Notes: generated by a model not told the origin, from the sequence alone. A DNA stretch of 12,947 bases from Flavobacteriaceae bacterium (GCA_002700405.1 PACY01000023.1:1-12947); one strand, 5' to 3'. Numbered from the stretch's first letter, positions 1 to 8,389 are shown. Numbers and translations: made by a program.

Positions 1-631
1 ATATTGATAAAAAATCATCTATTCTATAGGGTTTAACCTCTTCTTTAAAATGATGGATTTTATTTTCATGTATAATAGAAATACTTTTAACTAGCATATT
101 GTCTTCTAGATACCTCTTAATTATAAATTCTGTGTTATTGATAATTTTTTCTTCATTTTCTACCAAGTTATTTAACACATAATTAATATTTAAAAAATCT
201 ATCACAGCCAGACCGTTTGTTTTTAGATTAGATTTAATACTTTTAATAACACTTAAATTATCGGTATCTTTTTTGTAATATCCAAAACTTGTAAATAAAT
301 TAAGAATAAGATCAAATTTTTGACTGAGTGGATATCTCATGTCATGAATTATGTAGTTTAAGTTATTAGATTCATTCTTTTTAGCCTCTGCAATATTTTC
401 TTTTGATATGTCAATTCCAGTTACTTTATATCCTAATGTGCTTAAATATTGACTATGTCTACCTCTTCCACAAGCTAAATCAAGCACATTAGAGTCTTTT
501 CTAATGTCCAGCTCCTTAATTAAATTATTCATAAAGAATGTTGCTTCAGAATAATCTCTTTCTTTATATAATTGATGATAGAAAGGTGAGTTAAACCAAT
601 CTATATACCATTCTGATTTGTTCTTTGTCAT
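1..631 (-). CDS. Class I SAM-dependent methyltransferase, C-terminus cut by window edge
   Basis: I translated this leftward frame by hand from the ATG at 629-631. It stays open for about 210 codons to the window edge, so only the C-terminal end (perhaps 30 residues, judged from family length) is missing. Residues about 49-57 read VLDLACGRG, the glycine-rich SAM-binding motif I. TGIDIS at about 71-76 supplies the acidic residue that binds the SAM ribose. The region after DFL (about 145-147) is the variable substrate-side part. There is no signal peptide, so the enzyme should be cytoplasmic. The family includes small-molecule, quinone and RNA methyltransferases, and nothing visible fixes the substrate. 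It diverges from the THUMP methyltransferase gene across 59 bp, with its own TAnnTTTG-like promoter motif in the spacer. The general class is secure; the specific function is unknown. Confidence 0.85.
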   Translation of the reverse strand, partial: MTKNKSEWYIDWFNSPFYHQLYKERDYSEATFFMNNLIKELDIRKDSNVLDLACGRGRHSQYLSTLGYKVTGIDISKENIAEAKKNESNNLNYIIHDMRYPLSQKFDLILNLFTSFGYYKKDTDNLSVIKSIKSNLKTNGLAVIDFLNINYVLNNLVENEEKIINNTEFIIKRYLEDNMLVKSISIIHENKIHHFKEEVKPYRIDDFLSI

Positions 632-651
632 TAATTAAGAAGATTACTCTT

Positions 652-659
652 CAAAAATA
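652..659 (-). promoter_or_regulatory. Putative Bacteroidota -7 promoter element for the leftward methyltransferase
   Basis: Read on the minus strand, this is TATTTTTG, an exact fit to the Bacteroidota -7 consensus TAnnTTTG. A TTTG lies 15 bp upstream (plus-strand CAAA at 675-678), a somewhat short spacing for the -33 element. A transcript would begin about 14 bases before the ATG at 631. The motif is short and the DNA AT-rich, so chance remains possible. Confidence 0.4.
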
Positions 660-662
660 AAG

Positions 663-670
663 TATTTTTG
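663..670 (+). promoter_or_regulatory. Putative Bacteroidota -7 promoter element for the THUMP methyltransferase
   Basis: The sequence is TATTTTTG, an exact match to TAnnTTTG, ending 20 bases before the ATG at 691. I do not see a well-placed TTTG -33 partner. It lies 3 bp from the oppositely oriented copy of the same octamer at 652-659, so the two predicted promoters would overlap back to back. Confidence 0.4.
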
Positions 671-690
671 ATTTCAAATAAAAATTATTT

Positions 691-1848
691 ATGGATGAAA
701 ATTTCAAAATGGTGGCTAAAACGTTTTATGGTTTTGAAGATGTATTATCAAAAGAGCTTTTAAAATTAGGTGCACAGAAAATTGAAAAAGGGTCTAGAAG
801 TGTTAGTTTTTATGGAGACAAGGGGTTTTTATATAAAGCTAACTTAAGCTTAAGAACAGCTATTAAGATTTTAAAACCAATAATCTCATTTAAATTTAAA
901 GATCAAGATGATTTTTACAATAAGATATATAAAATTGAATGGGAAAAATATTTAGACAAAGGAGGTAGCTTTCTAGTGAATTCTATTGTATTTCATTCTG
1001 AAATGTTTAATCACTCTCAATATGTTTCACAAAAAACTAAAGACGCTGTTGTAGATCGATTTAGAGATGTTTTTAAAAAGAGACCAGATGTTGATCTAAA
1101 ACACCCTGATCTTAGAATTAATATTCATATTAATAGGAATTCTTGTAATGTGTCATTAGATAGTTCTGGCGAATCATTACATAAAAGAGGTTACAAGGCT
1201 TTTGGAACAGTAGCTCCAATTAATGAAGTTTTGGCAGCAGGTATAGTATTGATGTCTGGATGGAAGGCAGATTCAGATTTTTTAGACCCTATGTGCGGAG
1301 GAGGCACAATTCTTATTGAAGCAGCAATGATCGCTTGTAATATAGCTCCAAATTTAAATAGAAATGAATTTGCTTTTGAAAAATGGAAAGACTGGGATGA
1401 AGATTTATTTGATCTAATTGAAAAATCAGTTTTAAATAAAATTGTAAAATTTGATCACAAAATTATAGGTTATGATATTTCTGGCGGTGTTATTAAGAAA
1501 GCAAAAGAAAATATTAAAAATGCAGAATTAGAAATAGATATAAGTGTGGAAAAAACGGACTTTTTTACCACATCTAAGGAAGAAGATTCTAGACTTCATA
1601 TTTTGTTTAACCCACCATACGATAAAAGAATCTCCTATGATATTAAACAAATGTATACCAGCATTGGAGATACTCTGAAAAACAATTACACAAACTCTAA
1701 TGCTTGGTTAATAACAAGTAATATTGAAGCTTTAAAACATATAGCTCTTCATCCATCAAAAAAGATTAAATTATATAATTCTAATTTAGAAGCTAGGCTT
1801 GTTAATTATGAAATATATAAAGGCTCTAAAAAAGAAAAAAAATCCTAG
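691..1848 (+). CDS. THUMP domain class I SAM-dependent RNA methyltransferase (RlmL N-half/YpsC-like)
   Basis: This 385-residue cytoplasmic protein has the COG0116 architecture. A ferredoxin-like N-terminus (about 5-60, FYGFEDVLSKEL) is followed by a THUMP RNA-binding domain (about 60-155), the LHKRGYK motif at 163-169, and a Rossmann methyltransferase domain. Motif I is DPMCGGGT at 199-206 and the catalytic motif IV is NPPY at 307-310, typical of N2-guanine methyltransferases. In E. coli, RlmL is the N-terminal half of a bifunctional protein of about 700 residues that makes m2G2445 in 23S rRNA. This protein is only as long as that half, so the RlmK (m7G) half is absent. The 23S rRNA target is inferred from the family. 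The gene converges on the DUF6048-like gene with only 4 bp between the stops. Confidence 0.9.
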   Translation: MDENFKMVAKTFYGFEDVLSKELLKLGAQKIEKGSRSVSFYGDKGFLYKANLSLRTAIKILKPIISFKFKDQDDFYNKIYKIEWEKYLDKGGSFLVNSIVFHSEMFNHSQYVSQKTKDAVVDRFRDVFKKRPDVDLKHPDLRINIHINRNSCNVSLDSSGESLHKRGYKAFGTVAPINEVLAAGIVLMSGWKADSDFLDPMCGGGTILIEAAMIACNIAPNLNRNEFAFEKWKDWDEDLFDLIEKSVLNKIVKFDHKIIGYDISGGVIKKAKENIKNAELEIDISVEKTDFFTTSKEEDSRLHILFNPPYDKRISYDIKQMYTSIGDTLKNNYTNSNAWLITSNIEALKHIALHPSKKIKLYNSNLEARLVNYEIYKGSKKEKKS

Positions 1849-1862
1849 AGAATTATTTTTTT
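1836..1862. terminator. Possible bidirectional A/T-stem terminator between convergent genes
   Basis: An AAAAAAAT arm at 1836-1843 can pair with ATTTTTTT at 1855-1862 around an 11-base loop, giving a U-run on either strand. It spans the convergent stop codons at 1846-1848 and 1853-1855. The stem has no G-C pairs and would be weak, and such runs arise easily in this base composition. Confidence 0.25.
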
Positions 1863-2557
1863 ATAATTGGAACAAGGTAGGATATCGAATAGCTAAATCC
1901 AGACCCTAAGCTAGAGCTGTCATAAGTTCGATTAAATCCTGGGATATAGATATTATCAATGTTATTTTTGGTTTTATCAGAAATAAGATTCTTTAGCTGT
2001 ATGTTAAAACCTAGGAATAGATTATTTAAAACTTGAGTTTTTATTCCAACAATGAATTCCATCCATAATGCATTAAGGTTGTCACTTACAATAGGATTAG
2101 AATAAGTGGCCTGTCCCCAAGGTTGATTGTTAACATCATATATTGTATAGCTATTAATTGTTTGAGAAAAATTTGAAAAGCCAATTCTAAACCCGCTATA
2201 AATTAAATTATCCATCCCCAACCAGTTAGTATACATATTATAGTCTCCGCCAGCTTTTAAATAATTTCCTTTAGCTTCAGTGTTTAGATAATCATTAGAT
2301 ATGATTTTTTTTTCAGTTCCAATTTCAGCAGAAATATAGATGTTTTTTAATATTCTTAAATCAGCACTTACTTCAAAGCCTTCATAATCATCATTAAAAG
2401 CTGAGTTTAAAAGTTTGCTTAAATCAACCCCAGCTCTTAAGCCAAATTTGTTTTTTATACTTATAGAGTCAGCTTCTGTCTGAGAAAATGAATTTATAAA
2501 GAAATTAAAAGCCAGTATTATACTAATGTAATATTTTAACATGTGATTGATTTTCAT
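1853..2557 (-). CDS. DUF6048-like outer-membrane beta-barrel protein
   Basis: The product is 234 residues with an N-terminal signal peptide (hydrophobic run about 8-22, ending near SFSQ at 23-26). The mature part has alternating aromatic and polar strands as in a small beta-barrel: FGLRAGVDLSK near the start, then YTNWLGMDNLIYSGFRIGF and IYIPGFNRTYD, with the C-terminus ending YLVPIIKK. I recognise this pattern from the uncharacterised DUF6048 family of Flavobacteriia; its function is unknown. It is the last gene of the rlmD operon and overlaps the preceding gene's end by 35 bp if translation starts at 2557. A second ATG at 2542 (residue 6) gives an equally good signal peptide and a 20-bp overlap. 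Either start implies translational coupling. Confidence 0.8.
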   Translation of the reverse strand: MKINHMLKYYISIILAFNFFINSFSQTEADSISIKNKFGLRAGVDLSKLLNSAFNDDYEGFEVSADLRILKNIYISAEIGTEKKIISNDYLNTEAKGNYLKAGGDYNMYTNWLGMDNLIYSGFRIGFSNFSQTINSYTIYDVNNQPWGQATYSNPIVSDNLNALWMEFIVGIKTQVLNNLFLGFNIQLKNLISDKTKNNIDNIYIPGFNRTYDSSSLGSGFSYSISYLVPIIKK

Positions 2558-3038
2558 TAGTTACTGTTGAGTTAATAATTTCATACCCAGTGATCCATCC
2601 TGTAATTGGTGGGTCAGCCATCAGATCATAATTTAACAGTGTTGTGATAGAGTAGTTGGCAATAAAGCCACAAGCTCTAGAAATAAATACATCATTTATT
2701 TCATAATCTATATATATATGATTCGAATCTCCAAACATTACATCATTTTCAACCGAATAGTTTTTAATAAATTTAAAATTTGACACTCCTATATCGTTTC
2801 TTAATGGAATTGCAATTGAATCAGTAGTTATCCCACTTATATCTTCAATTAATACTAATTCATTATCTCTTACAGCATAAACAGCTAACGATTCTACATT
2901 TTTTCTTTCCTGAGTATTATCAATATCATAGAAAGTAATTACTAGTCTGGGGGTTGTTTGAGTTGATTCAGGACAAATATCATCCTTTTCACAGCCAGTA
3001 AGAAAAATTATAGAGACAATTAAAATTAATCTATACAT
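2523..3038 (-). CDS. DUF6452-like lipoprotein
   Basis: This 171-residue protein has a short hydrophobic N-terminus and a lipobox LTGC at residues 13-16, so Cys16 should be lipidated after signal peptidase II cleavage. The next residues, EKDDICPESTQTTPRL, resemble the start of the mature chain in the uncharacterised DUF6452 family that sits between rlmD and DUF6048 genes in Flavobacteriia. The rest looks beta-rich, with TDSIAIPLRND in the middle and no catalytic motif I recognise. Its ATG at 3036-3038 overlaps the last 8 bp of rlmD, and its end overlaps the next gene. A lipoprotein and a beta-barrel made as neighbours suggests they could work together at the outer membrane, but this is inference. 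Family assignment is from recognition of the sequence pattern and context. Confidence 0.8.
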   Translation of the reverse strand: MYRLILIVSIIFLTGCEKDDICPESTQTTPRLVITFYDIDNTQERKNVESLAVYAVRDNELVLIEDISGITTDSIAIPLRNDIGVSNFKFIKNYSVENDVMFGDSNHIYIDYEINDVFISRACGFIANYSITTLLNYDLMADPPITGWITGYEIINSTVTNENQSHVKILH

Positions 3039-4449
3039 TCTTTATTATTTTTTCCAAAAGTACAACATTTTCAACATGATAGGTTTGAGGGAACATATCA
3101 ATAGATTGAGAGTAGATTGCTTTATATGATTTGCTTAACAATTCAAGGTCTCTAGCTTGAGTTGCACTATTGCAGCTCACATACACAATTTTTTTAGGGC
3201 AAATAGCTAGAAGTTTATCAACTACCTTCTTGTGCATTCCTGATCTTGGAGGATCAACAATTATCGTATCAGGAGCTCCATTCTCTTCTAAAAAATCATT
3301 ATTTAAAACTTTCCGTATTTCCCCACAGAAAAAAACTACATTTTTTATTGAATTCAGTCTTTTATTTTCTTCTGCTGCTTTAACAGCATCGTTAACACAT
3401 TCAATTCCAATAACTTTTTTTGCATGTTCAGAGATGAATATTGAGATTGTGCCTATCCCAGAATATAGGTCATATATAATCTCGTTAGATTTGATATCAG
3501 CAAACTTCTTAACAATCTTATATAGTTCTTTTGTTTGATCTGAATTTGTTTGATAAAAAGACTTGGCATTTATCTTAAACTTTAAATTGCCAATTTTTTC
3601 ATATATATGATCATTCCCGTAATAGCATACCACTTTTTGATCATATAATGTGTCATTAGCTTTTTTATTCACCACATATAATAATGAGTTAATATTAGGA
3701 AATTCATTGAGAATGCTATTTAAGAATTCTTCCATTAACTTAGGTTTATTATAAAACTGAATTAAAACCATAATCTCGCCAGTTGAAGATGTTCTTATCA
3801 TCATTGATCTTAAATCTCCATTAGTTGTCTTGTAGTCAAAGAAGGAAAGTCCTAGAGTTTTTGTAGATTCTTTTATAAAATTTCTTATCCTATTAGATGG
3901 GTTTTTTTGTAACCAACACTTATCAATATCCACTACTTTATTCCACATACCAGGTACATGAAATCCTAGCGCATCTTTGTCTGTATAGACATCCTTTGAT
4001 TGAATCTCTTTAGTTGTTAACCACTTCGAGTTACTAAAGGAAAATTCTAATTTATTTCTATAAAAAAATTCTTTTCTAGATTTCTTAATTGGTAGAATTT
4101 TATTAGGTTTTATGTTTCCTATTCTATATAGATTGCTTTGAACTTCCTTTTGCTTATAATCCAGTTGTTTGTCATATTTCATGTTTTGCCAACTACACCC
4201 ACCACATATTTGGAAATGACTGCATTTTGGATCGACTCTAAAAACAGATTCTTTAATTATTGAAATAACTTTTCCTTCATAATACGATTTACGTCTTTTT
4301 TTAACCTGTACATCTACTATGTCTCCAGGAACAGCTTCTTTCATAAAGATAATTCTTCCATCAGGTGCCTTAGCGACGCTTTTGCCTTTTGCTCCAGCAT
4401 CTGTTACTTTAATCTGTGAGAATATTTTTGGTAGTTTTTTACTTCTCAT
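3031..4449 (-). CDS. rlmD: 23S rRNA (uracil-C5)-methyltransferase RlmD
   Basis: This 472-residue protein has the RlmD/RumA layout. A TRAM RNA-binding domain occupies about 8-65. Four cysteines at 76, 82, 85 (C-x5-C-x2-C) and 178 suit the 4Fe-4S cluster of this family. The methyltransferase domain carries DLYSGIGT (327-334, SAM binding), DPPRSG (399-404) and YVSCNSATQARDL with the nucleophile Cys426; MFPQTYHVE near the C-terminus is also typical. In E. coli, RlmD methylates U1939 of 23S rRNA; RlmCD enzymes of other bacteria also modify U747, so the exact target here is inferred. It is the first gene of the leftward operon with the DUF6452-like and DUF6048-like genes. Its ATG at 4447-4449 lies 83 bp from rocD, which is transcribed the other way; I see no clear promoter consensus for it. 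Confidence 0.93.
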   Translation of the reverse strand: MRSKKLPKIFSQIKVTDAGAKGKSVAKAPDGRIIFMKEAVPGDIVDVQVKKRRKSYYEGKVISIIKESVFRVDPKCSHFQICGGCSWQNMKYDKQLDYKQKEVQSNLYRIGNIKPNKILPIKKSRKEFFYRNKLEFSFSNSKWLTTKEIQSKDVYTDKDALGFHVPGMWNKVVDIDKCWLQKNPSNRIRNFIKESTKTLGLSFFDYKTTNGDLRSMMIRTSSTGEIMVLIQFYNKPKLMEEFLNSILNEFPNINSLLYVVNKKANDTLYDQKVVCYYGNDHIYEKIGNLKFKINAKSFYQTNSDQTKELYKIVKKFADIKSNEIIYDLYSGIGTISIFISEHAKKVIGIECVNDAVKAAEENKRLNSIKNVVFFCGEIRKVLNNDFLEENGAPDTIIVDPPRSGMHKKVVDKLLAICPKKIVYVSCNSATQARDLELLSKSYKAIYSQSIDMFPQTYHVENVVLLEKIIKNV

Positions 4450-4497
4450 TTGTACTTGATTTTCAAAAAAGTTAAATAATTTATTGAATGAAATTCG

Positions 4498-4505
4498 TTA
4501 ATTTG
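4498..4505 (+). promoter_or_regulatory. Weak candidate -7 promoter element for rocD
   Basis: TTAATTTG differs at one position from TAnnTTTG and ends 27 bases before the rocD ATG. The nearest upstream TTG (4484-4486) is only 11 bp away, too close for a normal -33 element, so support is weak. It lies in the 83-bp divergent spacer between rlmD and rocD. Confidence 0.25.
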
Positions 4506-4532
4506 CGCTAATTTAAAACTATAATTTATATA

Positions 4533-5765
4533 ATGAATAAATTAAGCTCCCAAAACATTATTGATTTAGAATATAAATTTGGTGCACACAACTATCATCC
4601 ATTACCTGTAGTTCTAAAAGAAGGTGAGGGTGTATTTGTATGGGATGTTGAGGGAAAAAAGTATTTTGATTTTCTGTCTGCTTATTCAGCTGTTAATCAA
4701 GGGCATTGTCATCCTAAGATTATTAATGCTTTAATTGAACAATCAAAAAAATTGACATTAACTTCAAGGGCTTTTCACAACAATATCTTGTGGAAATATG
4801 AAGAATATATCACCAATTTATTTGGCTATGATAAAGTTTTACCCATGAATACTGGTGTTGAAGGCGGGGAGACAGCGGTTAAATTAGCAAGAAAATGGGC
4901 ATATGATGTAAAGAAGGTGCCTGTAAACAAGGCTAAAATAATTTTTGTTGAAGGTAATTTTTGGGGTAGAACCTTGGCAGCTATCTCATCCTCAACTGAT
5001 TCTTCTAGTACAAATGGTTTTGGGCCATTTATGCCTGGTTATGAGATTATTCCATACAATAATATTCCTGCACTTGAAGATGCGTTAAAAGACCCAAATG
5101 TAGCTGCTTTTATGGTAGAGCCTATTCAAGGAGAAGCAGGTGTTATAGTGCCAGATGAAGATTATTTACTTAAAGCTTATAATACATGTAAAAAATCTAA
5201 TGTTTTATTCATTGCTGATGAGGTTCAGACAGGTATTGGAAGAACTGGCAAAATGTTATGTTGTGATCATTATGGTTTTAAACCAGACATTCTTATTCTT
5301 GGCAAGGCACTCTCTGGGGGAGTCTTTCCTGTTTCTGCAATACTTTCATCTAATGAGATAATGCTTACAATTAAGCCTGGAGAGCATGGTTCTACTTTTG
5401 GAGGAAATCCACTAGCTTGTGAGGTTGCAATAGCTGCATTAGAGGTTATGGTAGACGAAAATATGATTGATAATGCTGAAAGGTTGGGGGAGGTTTTTAG
5501 AGAAGAAATCAACAACTTTATTAAAACCTCTACAATTGCCAAGCTTGTTAGAGGAAAAGGCTTGTTGAATGCAATTGTAATTAATGATGATGAAGATGGT
5601 GATACTGCTTGGAATATTTGCATGTCAATGGCAGATAAAGGTTTGCTTGCAAAACCTACACATGGAAATATAATTAGATTTGCACCACCGTTGATTATTA
5701 ATGATGAGCAATTAAGAGAGTGTGTAAAAATTATTACAACTACTCTTAAAGAGTTCGATAAATAA
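4533..5765 (+). CDS. rocD: Ornithine aminotransferase (ornithine-oxo-acid transaminase)
   Basis: The 410-residue product is a fold-type I, class III PLP aminotransferase of full family length. It transfers the delta-amino group of ornithine to 2-oxoglutarate, giving glutamate semialdehyde (pyrroline-5-carboxylate), and so links arginine/ornithine to proline and glutamate in the cytoplasm. The OAT-type N-terminus is clear (GAHNYHPLPVVL, then FLSAYSAVNQGHCHP). NTGVEGGETAVK (106-117) is the PLP-phosphate region, GNFWGRTLA (141-149) holds the arginine expected to bind substrate, ADEVQTGIGRTGK (228-240) contains the Asp that binds the pyridine nitrogen, and LGKALSGG (256-263) contains the PLP lysine Lys258. 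These matches separate it from acetylornithine aminotransferase fairly well. The metalloprotease gene starts 29 bp downstream on the same strand with no visible terminator, so the two may share a transcript. Confidence 0.93.
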   Translation: MNKLSSQNIIDLEYKFGAHNYHPLPVVLKEGEGVFVWDVEGKKYFDFLSAYSAVNQGHCHPKIINALIEQSKKLTLTSRAFHNNILWKYEEYITNLFGYDKVLPMNTGVEGGETAVKLARKWAYDVKKVPVNKAKIIFVEGNFWGRTLAAISSSTDSSSTNGFGPFMPGYEIIPYNNIPALEDALKDPNVAAFMVEPIQGEAGVIVPDEDYLLKAYNTCKKSNVLFIADEVQTGIGRTGKMLCCDHYGFKPDILILGKALSGGVFPVSAILSSNEIMLTIKPGEHGSTFGGNPLACEVAIAALEVMVDENMIDNAERLGEVFREEINNFIKTSTIAKLVRGKGLLNAIVINDDEDGDTAWNICMSMADKGLLAKPTHGNIIRFAPPLIINDEQLRECVKIITTTLKEFDK

Positions 5766-5794
5766 CTTTTATTTACTAAAACACATATTTTATT

Positions 5795-8299
5795 ATGAAA
5801 ACTTACAACTACACAAAATTCTTAACTATATTTTTTACTCTAATCTTATTTAGCTTTACTTCATATTCACAAGAAACAGATGAAAAGGTTGAAGATGCTA
5901 AAGAAGAAAAAGGTGAAAAATCTGATAAGAAAAAAAAGGAAAAAACTTATTCTGACATTGTTAATGACAAAACCGTAACTGATGCTGGTTTATTTGATGT
6001 TCACAAACTAGAGGATAAATACTACTATGAAATAAACGACAGTCTATTAGGTAGGGATATGTTAATGGTTACAAGAATAGTTAATATGTCTAAAGAAATT
6101 CCTTTATACCAACACAAAATGAGCGAGCAAGTTTTAAGTTGGCAAAAGTTTGATAATCACATCTTGTTAAAAGAAATTTCATATTCAAATTACGCTTCTG
6201 ATTCATTACCAATAAAGGAGGCAGTTTTAAATTCTAATTTTGAACCTATAGTTGCTAGTTTTAAAATTGAAGTTGAAAATAAAGATAAAAACTCTGTAAT
6301 CATTGATGTTACAGATCTCTACAAAAAGGATATAAAATCATTTGGCTATCCACAATCAAGACGAAAGAGAAATAAAATAACAGGTTTAGATACTAAGCTG
6401 TCATTTGTAGAATCTATTAGAAGTTTCCCTATAAATGTTGAGGTTAAGCATATAAAGACATATAAGTCCTCTGAGGCAAAAAATGGCCAGATTTCCATGC
6501 TTTTAAATAATTCAATGGTTTTATTGTCAAAAGTCCCAATGAAAAGAAGGTATTTTGATCAAAGAGTAGGGTGGTTTACAACTAGTCAAACAGACTATGG
6601 AATTGATAATCAAGAAGCAGAAACTGTAAAATATTTAGATAGGTGGAGATTAGAAGTTAAGGATGAAGATATTGAAAAATTTAAAAAAGGGGAATTGGTT
6701 GAGCCAAAAAAACCAATAGTATATTATATTGATAGAGCAACTCCAAAAAAGTGGGGAAAATATATTAAACAAGGAATCGAAGATTGGCAAGCAGCATTTG
6801 AGGTCGCTGGTTTTAAAAATGCTATTCTAGCAAAAGACCCTCCTACTAAAGAAGAAGACCCTGATTGGAGCCCTGAAGATATTAGACACTCAGTCGTTAG
6901 ATATTTAGCTTCACCTAGTCTTAATGCTAATGGTCCTCATGTAAGTGATCCTAGATCTGGTGAGATAATTGAATCAGATATAAATTGGTATCATAATATT
7001 ATGAGATTACTTAGAAACTGGTATTTTGTGCAAACTTCAGCAGTAGATCCGGAGGCTAGAGAAATTGAATTTAAAAATGAATTAATGGGTGAATTAATAA
7101 GGTTTGTCAGTGCGCATGAGGTTGGGCATACACTTGGTTTACCTCATAATATGGGTAGTAGCAGTGCATTTCCAGTTGACTCTTTAAGATCAGTAACTTT
7201 TACCCAAAAATATGGAACTGCACCATCTATTATGGATTATGCTAGATTTAATTATATAGCTCAACCTGGAGATGAAGGAGTTGCATTAACACCATCTCAT
7301 TGGGAAAGTCCTAATGTTGGAGTATACGATAAATTTTCTGTTATGTGGGGCTACAAACCAATTCTTGATGTTTCTGAGGAGGAAGAAAAGGATATATTAA
7401 AGAAATGGATTATTGATAAGGAAGATGATATGATGTATAGGTTTGGGCCAAGCGGCGGCATTGATCCTAGTTCTCAAACTGAAGATTTAGGGGATGATGC
7501 TATTAAAGCTAGCGAATATGGAATAAAAAATCTTAAGAGAATTATTCCAAAGCTTATGGAATGGACAACTGAAGATGGTGAAACATACGATGAATTAGAA
7601 TATATGTATGGGCAAGTATTAGGTCAATTTAGAAGATATATGGGGCATGTTGCAACTAATATTGGAGGTGTTTATCAATATTATAAAACATCTGATCAAA
7701 AAGGCGCAGTATACACTCATGTAGATAAAAATTATCAAAAAGCCTGTATAGCTTTTTTAAATCAGCATTTATTTAAAACTCCTTATTGGATGATTGATAA
7801 AGATATTTTAGATAAAATTGAATATGCAGGAACTACAAATAGAATTAGGTCGATGCAGTCAAGCTATCTGAATAGGGTTCTTGATTTTGGAAGAATGGGA
7901 AGAATAATCGAAAATGAAGCTTTAAATGGCTCAAACTCTTATTCATTAACTGAAATGATGAGTGATTTAAATGATGGGGTATGGTCAGAGTTAAAAAATA
8001 ATAAATCTATAGATGTCTATAGGAGGAACTTGCAAAAAAGCTATATTTCAAGGTTAGGGTATATTATGAAAAATAAACAATCCTCAATACCATCTGGATG
8101 GGGTGATTATATTACAGCAGTTAAGGTAGATGTATCTGACATTAGATCAGTTACAATGGGTGTTCTTGTAGATCTAAAGAAGGATTTAAAAAGAGGTGTT
8201 AAGAGGTATTCTGATAAATCAATTAAGAGTCATTTGAGTTATTGTATAGCAATGATTGATGATGCTATGAAGATGGAAGAAATTATAAAAAATGATTAA
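5795..8299 (+). CDS. Secreted zinc-dependent metalloprotease (DUF5117/DUF4953 type)
   Basis: This 834-residue protein begins with a signal peptide (hydrophobic run about 9-22, ending SYSQ) and no lipobox, so it should be periplasmic or exported. A Lys/Glu-rich linker (about 27-51) follows. The N-terminal half matches the DUF5118/DUF5117 region of a large Bacteroidota metalloprotease family, and the second half is the catalytic DUF4953 (metzincin-like) domain. The active site AHEVGHTLGLPHN gives zinc ligands His441, His445 and His451 and general base Glu442; PSIMDYARFN around Met480 fits the Met-turn. All catalytic residues are present and the length is usual for the family. I see no type IX secretion C-terminal domain. 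Physiological substrates of the family are largely undefined, so peptide hydrolysis is inferred from the motif. It follows rocD by 29 bp. Confidence 0.88.
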   Translation: MKTYNYTKFLTIFFTLILFSFTSYSQETDEKVEDAKEEKGEKSDKKKKEKTYSDIVNDKTVTDAGLFDVHKLEDKYYYEINDSLLGRDMLMVTRIVNMSKEIPLYQHKMSEQVLSWQKFDNHILLKEISYSNYASDSLPIKEAVLNSNFEPIVASFKIEVENKDKNSVIIDVTDLYKKDIKSFGYPQSRRKRNKITGLDTKLSFVESIRSFPINVEVKHIKTYKSSEAKNGQISMLLNNSMVLLSKVPMKRRYFDQRVGWFTTSQTDYGIDNQEAETVKYLDRWRLEVKDEDIEKFKKGELVEPKKPIVYYIDRATPKKWGKYIKQGIEDWQAAFEVAGFKNAILAKDPPTKEEDPDWSPEDIRHSVVRYLASPSLNANGPHVSDPRSGEIIESDINWYHNIMRLLRNWYFVQTSAVDPEAREIEFKNELMGELIRFVSAHEVGHTLGLPHNMGSSSAFPVDSLRSVTFTQKYGTAPSIMDYARFNYIAQPGDEGVALTPSHWESPNVGVYDKFSVMWGYKPILDVSEEEEKDILKKWIIDKEDDMMYRFGPSGGIDPSSQTEDLGDDAIKASEYGIKNLKRIIPKLMEWTTEDGETYDELEYMYGQVLGQFRRYMGHVATNIGGVYQYYKTSDQKGAVYTHVDKNYQKACIAFLNQHLFKTPYWMIDKDILDKIEYAGTTNRIRSMQSSYLNRVLDFGRMGRIIENEALNGSNSYSLTEMMSDLNDGVWSELKNNKSIDVYRRNLQKSYISRLGYIMKNKQSSIPSGWGDYITAVKVDVSDIRSVTMGVLVDLKKDLKRGVKRYSDKSIKSHLSYCIAMIDDAMKMEEIIKND

Positions 8300-8389
8300 A
8301 TTATTTTACTTATATTAACTAAACATTTATTAGTGATTAAAGTTATACACCTATATAAGATATTTTATAGATTATACTAACTAATTTTT

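Noticed and set aside
3170..3538. Open frame on the plus strand inside rlmD (122 codons)
   Set aside because: It lies wholly antisense to the conserved catalytic half of rlmD, and its translation has no recognisable domain.
1..4449. A dedicated methyltransferase defence or modification island
   Set aside because: Two of the three enzymes have clear rRNA-modification architectures (THUMP/COG0116 and RlmD), and there is no restriction, nuclease or mobile gene nearby; the grouping looks like housekeeping.
5155..5623. Open frames overlapping rocD (plus 5155-5361, minus 5270-5623)
   Set aside because: Both sit within the conserved PLP-lysine region of rocD and are low-complexity shadows of it.
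8300..8389. Terminator, promoter or small RNA in the 90-bp gap before the cysteine desulfurase gene
   Set aside because: The only inverted repeats are imperfect A/T matches and there is no TAnnTTTG motif; nothing rises above the AT-rich background.
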